A stretch of 64,000 bases of DNA. Source: Thermotalea metallivorans (GTDB lineage: Bacteria; Bacillota; Clostridia; Peptostreptococcales; Thermotaleaceae). The DNA lies in the NCBI RefSeq assembly GCF_001562415.1, contig NZ_LOEE01000028.1, positions 1 through 64,000 of the forward strand. Reading direction: 5' to 3'. The position numbers and the translations under genes were made by a program. Positions 23,396 to 31,565 of this stretch are shown one piece after another. The notes under the pieces were generated by a model. It was not told the origin of the DNA. It saw only the letters and a list, made by a program, of their open reading frames with translations, and ran no database searches. Position 1 is the first letter of the stretch; each line of letters starts with the position of its first letter.

Positions 23396-24790
23396 GTGAA
23401 AAAAATCATAAGTTTGATCTTGACAATGGGCCTTTTATTTACCATGGGTATTCCAAGCTATGCTGCCGAGTACAAAGGATTTACGCCTCCGGGATTGGCA
23501 AAAAAAGGGGGGCTTCCACCGGGGATTGCGAAAAAGTTTATGGATCTTGATGGATTTGACTGGGCAAGGGAGGCCATTGAAAAATTGGCCCACAAGGGTA
23601 TTATCAGCGGTGTAGCAGAAGGACAATTTGCTCCCTCCAGACATGTTACAAAAATAGAAGCCCTTGCAATGATTATCCGTGCCATGGGCTGGGATGATGC
23701 GGCAGATTTGTCTTTGGACCTTATCAAAAAAGGAAAAAAAGAGGATAAAATCAAAGATAAATTACAGGACTGGACAAAAGGATATATGGAAGTAGCCCGG
23801 GAGAAAGGCTTGATCGATGAAATAGATCTGGCACAGCAAAACTTCGCTACACCTGCCACAAGACAGGAAGTAGCAAAATATATCATACGAGCCCTAGGAT
23901 TGGAAGAGGAAGCCCAACAGCGCATGAATGAAAAGTTAAGGTTTAAAGATACCTCCGCTGTACAAATTGGTGCTGTAGGATATGTATACCTTATTGATGC
24001 AAAAGACATAATGAAGGGATACCCCGACGGGACTTTTCGACCGAACCAACCGGTAAGAAGGGCAGAAATGGCCAGCCTGGTGGCTATCCTGGATGAGCAG
24101 TTGGATGATGGGGAAGATGAAGCGCAAGGGGTACAGACCATCAAAGGAAAATTGATATGGGTTCATGATGAAAAGATATTTATAGAGAGAAACAAAGATA
24201 TAGAGGGTTATAAGCTAGGGAATGACATAAAAGTATATATTCATGGGAAGATGAAAACTATAAAAGATTTGAAAATAGGAGAAATTATTGAAATAAAAAT
24301 CGAAGACAAAATTGTCCAGGAAATCTGGTGGAAAACTGACGTGGTTGTGATTGAGGAAAGCTTCCAAGGGATCATTACGGATATAAATATAGACGACCAA
24401 AAAATTGTTGTGAAAAATGAAAATAAAGAGAAATTGTTTACCATTGAAAAAGGTACGGAAATAAAGATGGACGGAAAAACAAAGAGTTTTCATGATTTGG
24501 CTGTGGGTATGAAAATAGAATTAAAATTGGAAAATGGAAAGGTGACAAAGGTAACTGCTGCAACAACAGCAGAAACCTTCAAAGGTATAATCATTGAAAA
24601 AATCACAGGAAAGGAAAACAAACTGACCCTTCAGGCAGGCAACCAGATGAAAACCTTTGCTGTGGCAAAGAATGCAGAAATCAAAGAAAAAGATGGAGAT
24701 ATCCTTTCTTTTGATGAGCTAAAGGTTGGAAAAGAAGTTCAAGTGAAAGTAGAAAATTACATGATTGTAAAAATTTATACGCAAGACTAG
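23396..24790 (+). CDS. S-layer homology domain protein
   Basis: A 464-residue exported protein. Signal peptide residues 1-24 (cleavage after SYA), then a short PPGLAKK/PPGIAKK duplicated motif (about 31-48), three SLH-type modules (about 50-95, 120-165, 180-235; the third is clearest: GYPDGTFRPNQPVRRAEMASLVA) that bind secondary cell-wall polymer, then three beta-rich repeats of about 70 residues (FQGIITDINIDDQKIVVKN; FKGIIIEKITGKENKLTLQ) resembling DUF5666-type modules. It is probably displayed at the cell surface. The start is GTG with AAGGAGGAAGG upstream. Confidence 0.85.
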   Translation: MKKIISLILTMGLLFTMGIPSYAAEYKGFTPPGLAKKGGLPPGIAKKFMDLDGFDWAREAIEKLAHKGIISGVAEGQFAPSRHVTKIEALAMIIRAMGWDDAADLSLDLIKKGKKEDKIKDKLQDWTKGYMEVAREKGLIDEIDLAQQNFATPATRQEVAKYIIRALGLEEEAQQRMNEKLRFKDTSAVQIGAVGYVYLIDAKDIMKGYPDGTFRPNQPVRRAEMASLVAILDEQLDDGEDEAQGVQTIKGKLIWVHDEKIFIERNKDIEGYKLGNDIKVYIHGKMKTIKDLKIGEIIEIKIEDKIVQEIWWKTDVVVIEESFQGIITDINIDDQKIVVKNENKEKLFTIEKGTEIKMDGKTKSFHDLAVGMKIELKLENGKVTKVTAATTAETFKGIIIEKITGKENKLTLQAGNQMKTFAVAKNAEIKEKDGDILSFDELKVGKEVQVKVENYMIVKIYTQD

Positions 24791-24795
24791 GAAAG

Positions 24796-24822
24796 GGCTG
24801 TGATTCAAAGGGTCACAGCCTC
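24796..24822 (+). terminator. Terminator of the SLH gene
   Basis: GGCTGTGA / TCACAGCC hairpin followed by TCTTTCC. Confidence 0.7.
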
Positions 24823-24988
24823 TTTCCATATGCATGTTTATACATTTTTACAGATGAAAAAAAAGTTATGGTAGGGTATAATAAAATTACAAAAGCTTTA
24901 GAAAGGGGGGGTTTTTATCTTTAAGGGTATTTTTAAAAAAACTGCCTTTATCGATGAAGGAGGAAAGATCTCAAATCAAACACGATAT

Positions 24989-26200
24989 TTGGTGTTGGCC
25001 CTGTATGGTGTGCTGTTTATCCTCTTTGGTTTTCTCATGGATTCTCCGCAAAGAATTTTTCAAGGATTGCGCCAGATCATTGTTGAACCGGATTTCCTAA
25101 TTACTGATTACATTGGTGTAGGCGGTTTAGGGGCTACCTTTGTCAATGCCGGTTTATTGACCCTGATGGCAGTTTTGCTATTGTATAAACTGGACATCAA
25201 GGTTACCGGTGCCACCATATCGACGGTGTGGATTATGGCTGGCTTTGGCCTCTTTGGGAAAAATATTTTCAATATATGGTTTATTATGGTGGGAGTTTGG
25301 TTGTATGCTAAATTTCAAAAAGACAAATTTATCAAATACGTATATATAGGACTTTTTGGAACAAGTTTAGCTCCCATGGTTACGCAAATCATGTTTATTA
25401 CAAACCTGTCAAAATGGCTGAGTATTCCTTTAGGTGTAGTCACAGGGATATTGATTGGTTTCATCCTGCCTCCTCTGTCTGCTTATCTGATGAGAGTGCA
25501 CCAGGGATTCAATCTATATAACATCGGTTTTACTGCAGGAATTATCGGAACAATCTTTGTGTCCGTATTGAAGTCCTATGGATTGGTTTTGGATACACGA
25601 ATGATTTGGACAACGGGAAACAATTGGATTTTAGGCAGCTTTCTATGTGTGCTGTTCTTTCTGATGATAGGCATCGGACTCTATTTCAATAAAGCGTCTT
25701 TCAAGAACTACCAAAAATTTTTCAAATATTCGGGAAGACTGATTACGGATTTTGTAATTTTAGAAGGATTTGCACCGAGTCTGTTGAATATGGGAATTAA
25801 CGGTTTGATGTCGACTTTCTATGTTCTGCTGATCAGGGGGGATTTAAACGGACCCACCATAGGAGGCATTTTTACCATTGTGGGTTTCAGCGCTTTTGGC
25901 AAACATTTGGGGAATATGTTGCCCATTTTCATCGGAGTATTCTTAGGAGGGCTGACGAAAATATGGAACGTTAATGATCCTGCGATTGTATTGGCGGCAT
26001 TGTTCGGAACTACGTTGGCACCCATTGCTGGGGAATTTGGATGGAAATTTGGAGTGCTTGCAGGATTTTTACATTCCTCTGTAGTATTAAATGTAGGGTT
26101 TCTGCACGGAGGAGTGAATTTATACAATAATGGCTTTTCTGGTGGCATCGTAGCTGCTACACTCATACCTATTATCGAAGCCTTCAAAAAGGAGGTATAA
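24989..26200 (+). CDS. DUF1576 polytopic membrane protein (start uncertain)
   Basis: About 403 residues with ten or more transmembrane helices and two similar halves, each with a FGLFGKNIFNIW/FSAFGKHLGNMLPIF segment, matching the DUF1576 family of unknown function. The first standard start in frame is TTG at 24989, which has no ribosome site at normal distance. The frame is open back to 24902 and reads FKGIFKKTAFIDEGGKISNQ, which looks like genuine protein. Two SD-like runs, GAAAGGGGGGG (24901-24910) and AAGGAGG (24957-24963), precede in-frame ATC codons at 24917 and 24968. It is coupled to the gene at 26203. Confidence 0.75.
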   Translation: MVLALYGVLFILFGFLMDSPQRIFQGLRQIIVEPDFLITDYIGVGGLGATFVNAGLLTLMAVLLLYKLDIKVTGATISTVWIMAGFGLFGKNIFNIWFIMVGVWLYAKFQKDKFIKYVYIGLFGTSLAPMVTQIMFITNLSKWLSIPLGVVTGILIGFILPPLSAYLMRVHQGFNLYNIGFTAGIIGTIFVSVLKSYGLVLDTRMIWTTGNNWILGSFLCVLFFLMIGIGLYFNKASFKNYQKFFKYSGRLITDFVILEGFAPSLLNMGINGLMSTFYVLLIRGDLNGPTIGGIFTIVGFSAFGKHLGNMLPIFIGVFLGGLTKIWNVNDPAIVLAALFGTTLAPIAGEFGWKFGVLAGFLHSSVVLNVGFLHGGVNLYNNGFSGGIVAATLIPIIEAFKKEV

Positions 26201-26202
26201 GG

Positions 26203-26547
26203 GTGAAACACCATAAGCTGAAAATTTCCAAAATTGTGGACGAATTGATGAATTATTGCTTTTATATGGGTTCTACCCATATTCATGTGGATGTTCAAGA
26301 AACAGAGAAATATTTTAAAATCTACTGCAAATGTAATTACAAGGAAAATTCACTGAAGAAGGTAGAAAAATTGGTGAAGTTGTTAAATTGTACAAAACAT
26401 GAGGAGATAGAAGAGTACTATTGGACCTTGACGGGGGATTGCGATGTGGCCAATGAGTTGTCCTTGGTGGGCATGATGACCGATGAAGCCATCGTAAAAT
26501 ATAGTGAGGGACAGGATTTGGAGATTACCCTTTACCGGTATAAATAG
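26203..26547 (+). CDS. Hypothetical partner of the DUF1576 protein
   Basis: A 114-residue soluble protein beginning with GTG at 26203, preceded by AAGGAGGTATAAGG that overlaps the end of the DUF1576 gene, so the two are translationally coupled. It contains CYCK-like cysteines (YCKCNY, LLNC) and an acidic C-terminus. Segments such as VDELMNYCFYMGSTHIHVDV recall the N-terminal part of ATP-binding kinase-like folds, but the signature motifs are absent. Role unknown; pairing suggests it acts on or with the membrane protein. Confidence 0.7.
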   Translation: MKHHKLKISKIVDELMNYCFYMGSTHIHVDVQETEKYFKIYCKCNYKENSLKKVEKLVKLLNCTKHEEIEEYYWTLTGDCDVANELSLVGMMTDEAIVKYSEGQDLEITLYRYK

Positions 26548-26617
26548 GATTATTCTCCATGGCATGATAGGTGAAATATACCTGTCATGTGATTTTTTGT
26601 AGCGGGAAAAATAAATA

Positions 26618-26673
26618 TTGACAATGGGGATAAAAAGAAATATGATAAACTCATGATATACCACAGGGGGGTA
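26618..26673 (+). promoter_or_regulatory. Consensus promoter and CsoR-type operator
   Basis: TTGACA (26618-26623), a 17-base spacer and TATGAT (26641-26646) form a near-consensus sigma-A promoter. Just downstream, ATACCACAGGGGGGTA (26658-26673) matches the ATACC...GGGTA type of pseudo-palindrome recognised by copper-sensing CsoR repressors. It lies in the initially transcribed region, so binding would block transcription of the csoR-like gene itself. Confidence 0.65.
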
Positions 26674-26690
26674 CCCTATATAGGAGAAAA

Positions 26691-27125
26691 ATGAAAGCAG
26701 ATGATTTGAAGATATATGGCATGGCTTGTGCTGCCTGTGCAAAGGCTGTAGAGAATGCTGCCGAAAGGTTTCTAACAAATGGGAGGTATGCCATGGAAAA
26801 GTTCATAGAGAATCAATGGGAGGATTGCTGTGAGGGAACCGATGGGGAAAGAAAAAGTCATAGGCCGGAACATGTAACCCAAGCCCTTGTGAAAAGATTG
26901 AATAAAATCGAAGGACAAATCAGGGGAATACGGGGAATGATTGAGAGGGGTACCTATTGCGATGATGTGCTGATCCAGATTGCCGCTGTGCAATCAGCCA
27001 TGGACAGTGTCAGCAAACTTTTGCTAGAAAGCCATATGAGAACCTGTATTGTGGATCGAATTCAAAAAGGTGACCCAACGGTAGTGGAAGAGTTTTTGAA
27101 AACCATCCATAAGATGATGCGATAG
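26691..27125 (+). CDS. CsoR-family metal-responsive repressor with an in-frame partial HMA motif at its N-terminus
   Basis: Residues 53-144 form a CsoR/RcnR-type repressor with the copper-ligand pattern Cys (GTYCDD), His and Cys (ESHMRTC). Residues 1-25 read LKIYGMACAACAKAVENAAERF, the metal-binding loop and first helix of a heavy-metal-associated (HMA) domain, cut off after one helix. Two start sites have good ribosome sites: ATG 26691 (TAGGAG) giving the 144-residue fusion, and ATG 26792 (GGGAGGT) giving a normal 110-residue CsoR-type protein. Both may be used. It probably represses itself and the copper gene downstream. Confidence 0.8.
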   Translation: MKADDLKIYGMACAACAKAVENAAERFLTNGRYAMEKFIENQWEDCCEGTDGERKSHRPEHVTQALVKRLNKIEGQIRGIRGMIERGTYCDDVLIQIAAVQSAMDSVSKLLLESHMRTCIVDRIQKGDPTVVEEFLKTIHKMMR

Positions 27126-27502
27126 TAGGAAAACTTACAGACCCTGTGGCAAAAGACACACAAAGCTATTTTATTCTCGATGATATAGATTTACAATCTC
27201 CAAATTGAATTTACTTTAACAAAGTTATATTTTTTAAAATAGCAATCGCCGCCGGTTATCAGTTTCCGGCTGCCAGTACTGGCGACTGATGACTGGTAAC
27301 TGGCAACAAAACATTTGCCGCATAAAAAGATTATCTTCATAAAGCCATCAATGAAACTTTATAGCGGTGCATGTCTATAGAATATAATATGGAGACAAGA
27401 GTAAAAACCATGGATTATAGAACTTACTATTGTTGGCATGATTTTTGCTCTTTTTTCGTATGATCGTGTATTCAAAAAAGCATATGGGGTGGGGAAGGAA
27501 GT
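27126..27502. other. Intergenic region with dispersed CAGTTACCAGT-type repeat
   Basis: No gene seen in 377 bases. Around 27247-27307 is a block of related units (minus strand GCCAGTTACCAGTCATCAGTCGCCAGT in pieces, with a TGCCAGTACTGGC palindrome). The 11-mer ACTGGTAACTG at 27292-27302 recurs in inverse orientation at 45792-45802. The region before 27503 is AT-rich and presumably holds the promoter of the copper gene, with TATAAT-like TATAATAT near 27383. Confidence 0.4.
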
Positions 27503-29266
27503 ATGAAGAGGAAAATCATATTATTGCTCGATGGGATGACCTGTGGAAATTGTGAGAGGCGAATTGAGTCGGCGCTCAAGGGGATAAAGGGAGTGGAGGA
27601 AGTCAAAGCTTCCTTTAGTCAGTCAAAGGTGGAAATTGTTTATGATGGCAATATCCTAGACAAGGAAGTCTTTATATCTGCCATTGAAAGATTAGGCTAT
27701 GGTGTTTTGGAGAAGCAGAAAAGCCCATTCAAAAGTGTGATACCGTTGTTGATTCTTTTGTTTGCAGGCTTTTACATCATACAAAATACTATTGGTTTTC
27801 AATTTATACCTGAGGTTTCAGAAGGGATGGGCTATGGGTTGATTTTTCTCGTAGGGGTCCTTACATCGATCCACTGCATTGCCATGTGTGGAGGAATTGC
27901 ATTTTCACAAAGTATTAGTGTCAACGCAAAAGGGTCCCGATGGATGTCTTCTTTGTTGTACAATACGGGGAGAGTGCTTTCTTATACGGCCATTGGGGGC
28001 ATTGTGGGAGGCCTTGGCGCTGTGATTACACCATCAGGGCAATTCAAGGGTATTGTAGCTGTAGGCGCCGGCATATTTATGTTTTTATTAGGATTAAAAA
28101 TGTTGAATATCCTTCGTTTTCCCAACTGGGTGGGCGTGAAGATGCCTGGAATTTCCCATGACAAGATAGGGGCTTCTCTTCCCCTGAGGCCTTTTTTTAT
28201 AGGGCTTTTCAATGGATTTATGCCGTGTGGCCCACTGCAAACCATGCAGTTGTATGCCTTAGGAACAGGCAGTGTGACCAAAGGGGCCCTTTCAATGTTT
28301 TTCTTTAGCATAGGCACAGTACCCATACTTTTCCTATTTGGAGCCATTACTTCGGCTATTGGCGGCAAATTTGGCAAGGGGATGATGAAAGCGAGCGCAG
28401 TCCTCGTGATGGTCCTAGGGATCATGATGTTCAATCGGGGATTGGCTTTATCTGGCATGGCATTGGATTTTGGCATTCTGAAAAATACGGCCAACAAGGT
28501 ACCAGAGATCAGGATGGAAGATGGGAAACAGGTTGTCAATATGACCGTGGGTGCCAACGACTACGTACTGGATAACCCGATTGTGCAGGTAGGGGTGCCC
28601 GTAAAAATCAAGCTGGATGTACAGAACGTTAACGGATGCAATAATCCTCTGATTATTCCTGCATATGGTATTGAGATAGATCTCCGTATGGAAGATCCTG
28701 TGATAGAATTTACACCTGCACAAGAAGGGCCTATTCGCATCAGTTGTTGGATGGGTATGATTACTGCAAAACTGACAGCTGTGGAAGATCCATCGAAGGT
28801 AGATGGGAAGGCTTTCGAAAAAGGCGGTGTAGGTAGATTATTTGAAGGAAGGAGCTTTTTCGGCAGAGAATGCTGCAGCACCGTTCAGGGGGAAAATAAG
28901 GCGGTTTTAGCGAATGTAAACGGCAGCATACAAACGATAGAGATGAATGTAGGGAATAATGGATATAGTCCAAACATACTGGTTGTGCAAAAAGGCTTGG
29001 CAACCCGTTGGGTTATCAACGGAGAAGAAATCAATGGATGTACTTATATGCTCACCATACCCGATGCAGGATTTGTAAAGGAGCTCAAGGAAGGCAGGAA
29101 TGAAATTCGTTTTACACCAGAAAAGGAAGGGGAAATTGTATTTACTTGTAGTATGAATATGCTTAGAGGAAAAATTGTGATTGTGGAAGATTTGAGGAAG
29201 GTAGATGTAAAAGCCTTAGAAGCAAGCTCCATATCTATACCCGGAGGAGGAGGAAGTTGCCACTAA
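27503..29266 (+). CDS. HMA - TauE/SafE-type membrane domain - double cupredoxin-like fusion, probable copper handling protein
   Basis: A 587-residue fusion. Residues 5-70 are an HMA domain with DGMTCGNCERR. Residues 80-310 form six or seven transmembrane helices of the sulfite exporter TauE/SafE (DsbD/CcdA-like, UreH-type) family, with TSIHCIAMCGGI and FNGFMPCGPLQ, each presenting a Cys at the membrane. Residues 335-430 and 470-570 are two cupredoxin-like modules (NGCNNPLIIPAYGIEIDL...RISCWMGMI and NGCTYMLTIPDAGF...FTCSMNM) with Cys/Met candidates for copper. The likely role is copper export, sequestration or delivery. GGGGAAGGAAGT precedes the ATG. It follows the csoR-like gene but has its own leader. 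Confidence 0.8.
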   Translation: MKRKIILLLDGMTCGNCERRIESALKGIKGVEEVKASFSQSKVEIVYDGNILDKEVFISAIERLGYGVLEKQKSPFKSVIPLLILLFAGFYIIQNTIGFQFIPEVSEGMGYGLIFLVGVLTSIHCIAMCGGIAFSQSISVNAKGSRWMSSLLYNTGRVLSYTAIGGIVGGLGAVITPSGQFKGIVAVGAGIFMFLLGLKMLNILRFPNWVGVKMPGISHDKIGASLPLRPFFIGLFNGFMPCGPLQTMQLYALGTGSVTKGALSMFFFSIGTVPILFLFGAITSAIGGKFGKGMMKASAVLVMVLGIMMFNRGLALSGMALDFGILKNTANKVPEIRMEDGKQVVNMTVGANDYVLDNPIVQVGVPVKIKLDVQNVNGCNNPLIIPAYGIEIDLRMEDPVIEFTPAQEGPIRISCWMGMITAKLTAVEDPSKVDGKAFEKGGVGRLFEGRSFFGRECCSTVQGENKAVLANVNGSIQTIEMNVGNNGYSPNILVVQKGLATRWVINGEEINGCTYMLTIPDAGFVKELKEGRNEIRFTPEKEGEIVFTCSMNMLRGKIVIVEDLRKVDVKALEASSISIPGGGGSCH

Positions 29267-29275
29267 AGATACTGC

Positions 29276-29303
29276 AAAAAACCATAGGAATCTATGGTTT
29301 TTT
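29276..29303. terminator. Bidirectional terminator
   Basis: AAAAAACCATAG and CTATGGTTTTTT around a four-base loop. It sits between the copper fusion gene and the convergent glutamate synthase-like gene, overlapping the last codons of the latter. Confidence 0.9.
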
Positions 29304-30788
29304 AGTATTTTCTGCATTTTCCTTTTTCTGATCTGTTCTTTGGCTTTTACCCACAAGGATATGGCGCCGCTGTCTGTGGTGGGGGGCTGGATCAAGGGAA
29401 AATTTGTTTGGATATTCATAGGGTTCATAGGCCATAGGTACGCCGCAGCCTTTGGCAATGAGTTCGCTTAGAGAAAATAAATCACTTTTGTCTACGTCTG
29501 CCAGCTTTTCCTTTCCCAAGACACGGAGGGCTTTTGCCAATTCTTCCTTGCATGCCTTTAAATAGTTGGCTAAGGAAGTTGCACCAGCGTCGATGTCAAA
29601 TTCGTCTTCAAATTGCCCTCCGTGCCAGACCAGTTGGGTGACCGGTTCAAAGGGCAGGGTTTTTAAAGCTTGGGTGTGGGATACGGTGAAAAGAGCGGCA
29701 TTGCCGATATAACAGGCATCGGCCCCCAAGGCACAGGCCTTCAGCATATCCCCCGGTGCTCGTATTTTTCCGGAAGCCAATAGGGTGATGCTGTCTTTTA
29801 AGTTGTTTTTATAAAGCCACTCGGCAGAGCGGGATATGGCAAAGGGAGCAGGAACGCCAAAATCGTCCTGCAAGATAGGCACAGCTCCTTTGGTGCCGGC
29901 TTCGCAACTATCCACCGTTATAAAATCCACACCGGAGTTGCATAGAATATCCAGATCGGCCTCCAGGTGTTTTCCGGCACCGATTTTGGCACCAATGGGC
30001 TTACCTCCTGTAACATCCTTTAGTTTTTTTACCAGCTTTGCCAGATCTTTGGGATGCTGTACTTCTGGTTGTCTGGAGTGACTGACAAGATCATAGCCGG
30101 CAGGGTACTGAAAATATTCCCTCATCTCGTCATCGATGTTTTCTGCTTTGGTTCTGCTGCCGATGCCCCCCAGGGCTCCTTGGCCAAACTGTATTTCGAT
30201 GGCATCGGCCTGAGTCAGGATTTCTTCCGATTTTGCCCAATCCCCCCGGTTGTATTGCAGGATGTAATATTTTGCTTCTTTCCTTTCTTCTGCCAGCATA
30301 GGACCTTCTCCGGAGGTTGTGGCTGTACCTGCCTTGGCAGCGGCTTTGGCAAAGGCAATTTTTACACCCTTGGAAAGGGCAGTGCCATAGGCCATAGGAG
30401 CAATGATAATGGGGATTTCGATAGTAAAGGGCTTTTTTGCTTTTTTTCCGATGGTTACCCCCATGTCTACGGGTTGTTCGAATTCCAAGGGCATTTTATA
30501 GAGTTGGGCAATATTGAACATCAGATCATCCAAGGATGGGAACCTCCGATAGGAGCCTAGGGGTCGATCGATAGCTGTTCCTTCTGCTGCCCGCAGTTCA
30601 TTTTCCAAGGTAGTTTGCACACCGGTTTTGAGGATGCCGGCGAAGATTTCAAAGACATTTTCGTCATATTTATCGGTCATTAAAATCTCTGTTTGTAGAT
30701 TGAGGGCGTTGGCAATCATTTTGCGTATCAAATAGCGAATGGGATGGAAAAAGGGAGAAAACGCTCTTTGTTTTGCGCCTTTAGACAA
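29292..30788 (-). CDS. FMN-binding glutamate synthase-family protein (GltB2-type)
   Basis: About 498 residues of the FMN-binding TIM-barrel domain of glutamate synthase, without the amidotransferase domain. Visible are PLEFEQPVDMGVTIG, the ISRSAEWLYKNNL and VDFITVDSCEAGT loops, and the GADACYIGNAALF phosphate-binding segment. Stand-alone forms occur in archaea and Clostridia; some may transfer ammonia or act as oxidoreductases with other donors. I choose the TTG at 30786-30788 because AAAGGAGGT sits eight bases upstream; the frame is open to 30878 but runs into non-coding repeat-flanking DNA. Partner subunits are not adjacent. Confidence 0.82.
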   Translation of the reverse strand: MSKGAKQRAFSPFFHPIRYLIRKMIANALNLQTEILMTDKYDENVFEIFAGILKTGVQTTLENELRAAEGTAIDRPLGSYRRFPSLDDLMFNIAQLYKMPLEFEQPVDMGVTIGKKAKKPFTIEIPIIIAPMAYGTALSKGVKIAFAKAAAKAGTATTSGEGPMLAEERKEAKYYILQYNRGDWAKSEEILTQADAIEIQFGQGALGGIGSRTKAENIDDEMREYFQYPAGYDLVSHSRQPEVQHPKDLAKLVKKLKDVTGGKPIGAKIGAGKHLEADLDILCNSGVDFITVDSCEAGTKGAVPILQDDFGVPAPFAISRSAEWLYKNNLKDSITLLASGKIRAPGDMLKACALGADACYIGNAALFTVSHTQALKTLPFEPVTQLVWHGGQFEDEFDIDAGATSLANYLKACKEELAKALRVLGKEKLADVDKSDLFSLSELIAKGCGVPMAYEPYEYPNKFSLDPAPHHRQRRHILVGKSQRTDQKKENAENTKKP

Positions 30789-30879
30789 GGTCGTGACCTC
30801 CTTTATTGGTTGAAATGCCATGGCAGACAAGTCTTTATACATATTATTATTTTTGTTGAAAAGATAAGAAATATACAAA

Positions 30880-31080
30880 AAAGAAGCGGATGAACTGCTT
30901 CTTTCAGACTCAAGACAAAATAATAGAATGCTGGGGAACTCTTGAGATTTAGGCTTCGTCGCGAATCAGCAAGCCGCTTTTTTCTCATTTTTTATTCAGA
31001 AAAGCGGCGCAGGTCTGAGCAGGAAGCCAAATCTCAAGGGTTTGCCTACAAATTTAAAGAAGCAGGTGAACTGCTTCTTT
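30880..31080. repeat. Terminator-embedded repeat element, copy 3, with 25-base duplication
   Basis: The hairpin with arms AAAGAAGC/GCTTCTTT occurs at 30880-30904 and 31056-31080 with two mismatches in 25 bases. The 151-bp interior (30905-31055) shares the core of copies 1 and 2: ATTTAGGCTTCGTCGCGAAT, the GCCGCTTTTTT/AAAAGCGGC hairpin, GCAGGTCTGAGCAGGAAG and the AAATCTCAAGGG arm (31029-31040, pairing with CTCTTGAGATTT at 30939-30950). The outermost 30 bases are more diverged (CAGACTCAAGAC at left, TGCCTACAAATTT at right). It lies downstream of ribH, whose terminator it has duplicated. Confidence 0.85.
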
Positions 31081-31103
31081 GGGCTTCATGGGGAAGGGAA
31101 ATA

Positions 31104-31565
31104 CTAAAATTCTTTCAATAAATTGGCCATTTCGATAGCTGTTACGGCTGCTTCATAACCCTTATTGCCGGCCTTTGTGCCTGCCCTCTCAATGGCCTGT
31201 TCGATGGTGTCTGTCGTCAATACACCGAAGATTACAGGTACTTCCGTCTCTAAGGAGATATGGGCAATTCCTTTAGAGACTTCACTGGACACATAATCGA
31301 AATGGGGAGTAGCACCCCGGATAACGGCCCCGAGACAAATCACAGCATGATATTTTTGAGATTTTGCCATTTTCTTTGCTGCCAAGGGAATTTCAAAGGC
31401 GCCAGGCACCCAGGCAACTTCAATGTCTGCCTCCTCCACACCGTGACGTTTTAAGGCATCTAAGGCCCCCGTCAGCAGTTTGCCCCCGATGAACTCGTTA
31501 AATCTTCCTACAATAATGCCAAATTTTAAACCTTGGGCAATTAATTTTCCTTCATATACTCTCAT
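31104..31565 (-). CDS. ribH: 6,7-dimethyl-8-ribityllumazine synthase
   Basis: Condenses 5-amino-6-ribitylamino-uracil with dihydroxybutanone phosphate, the penultimate step of riboflavin synthesis, as a large shell-like oligomer. It has 153 residues with [36 protein letters not shown] and [16 protein letters not shown], all diagnostic. It is the last gene of the rib operon. AAGGAGGAGTCAAA precedes the ATG, which overlaps the ribBA stop (ATGA). Confidence 0.97.
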   Translation of the reverse strand: MRVYEGKLIAQGLKFGIIVGRFNEFIGGKLLTGALDALKRHGVEEADIEVAWVPGAFEIPLAAKKMAKSQKYHAVICLGAVIRGATPHFDYVSSEVSKGIAHISLETEVPVIFGVLTTDTIEQAIERAGTKAGNKGYEAAVTAIEMANLLKEF

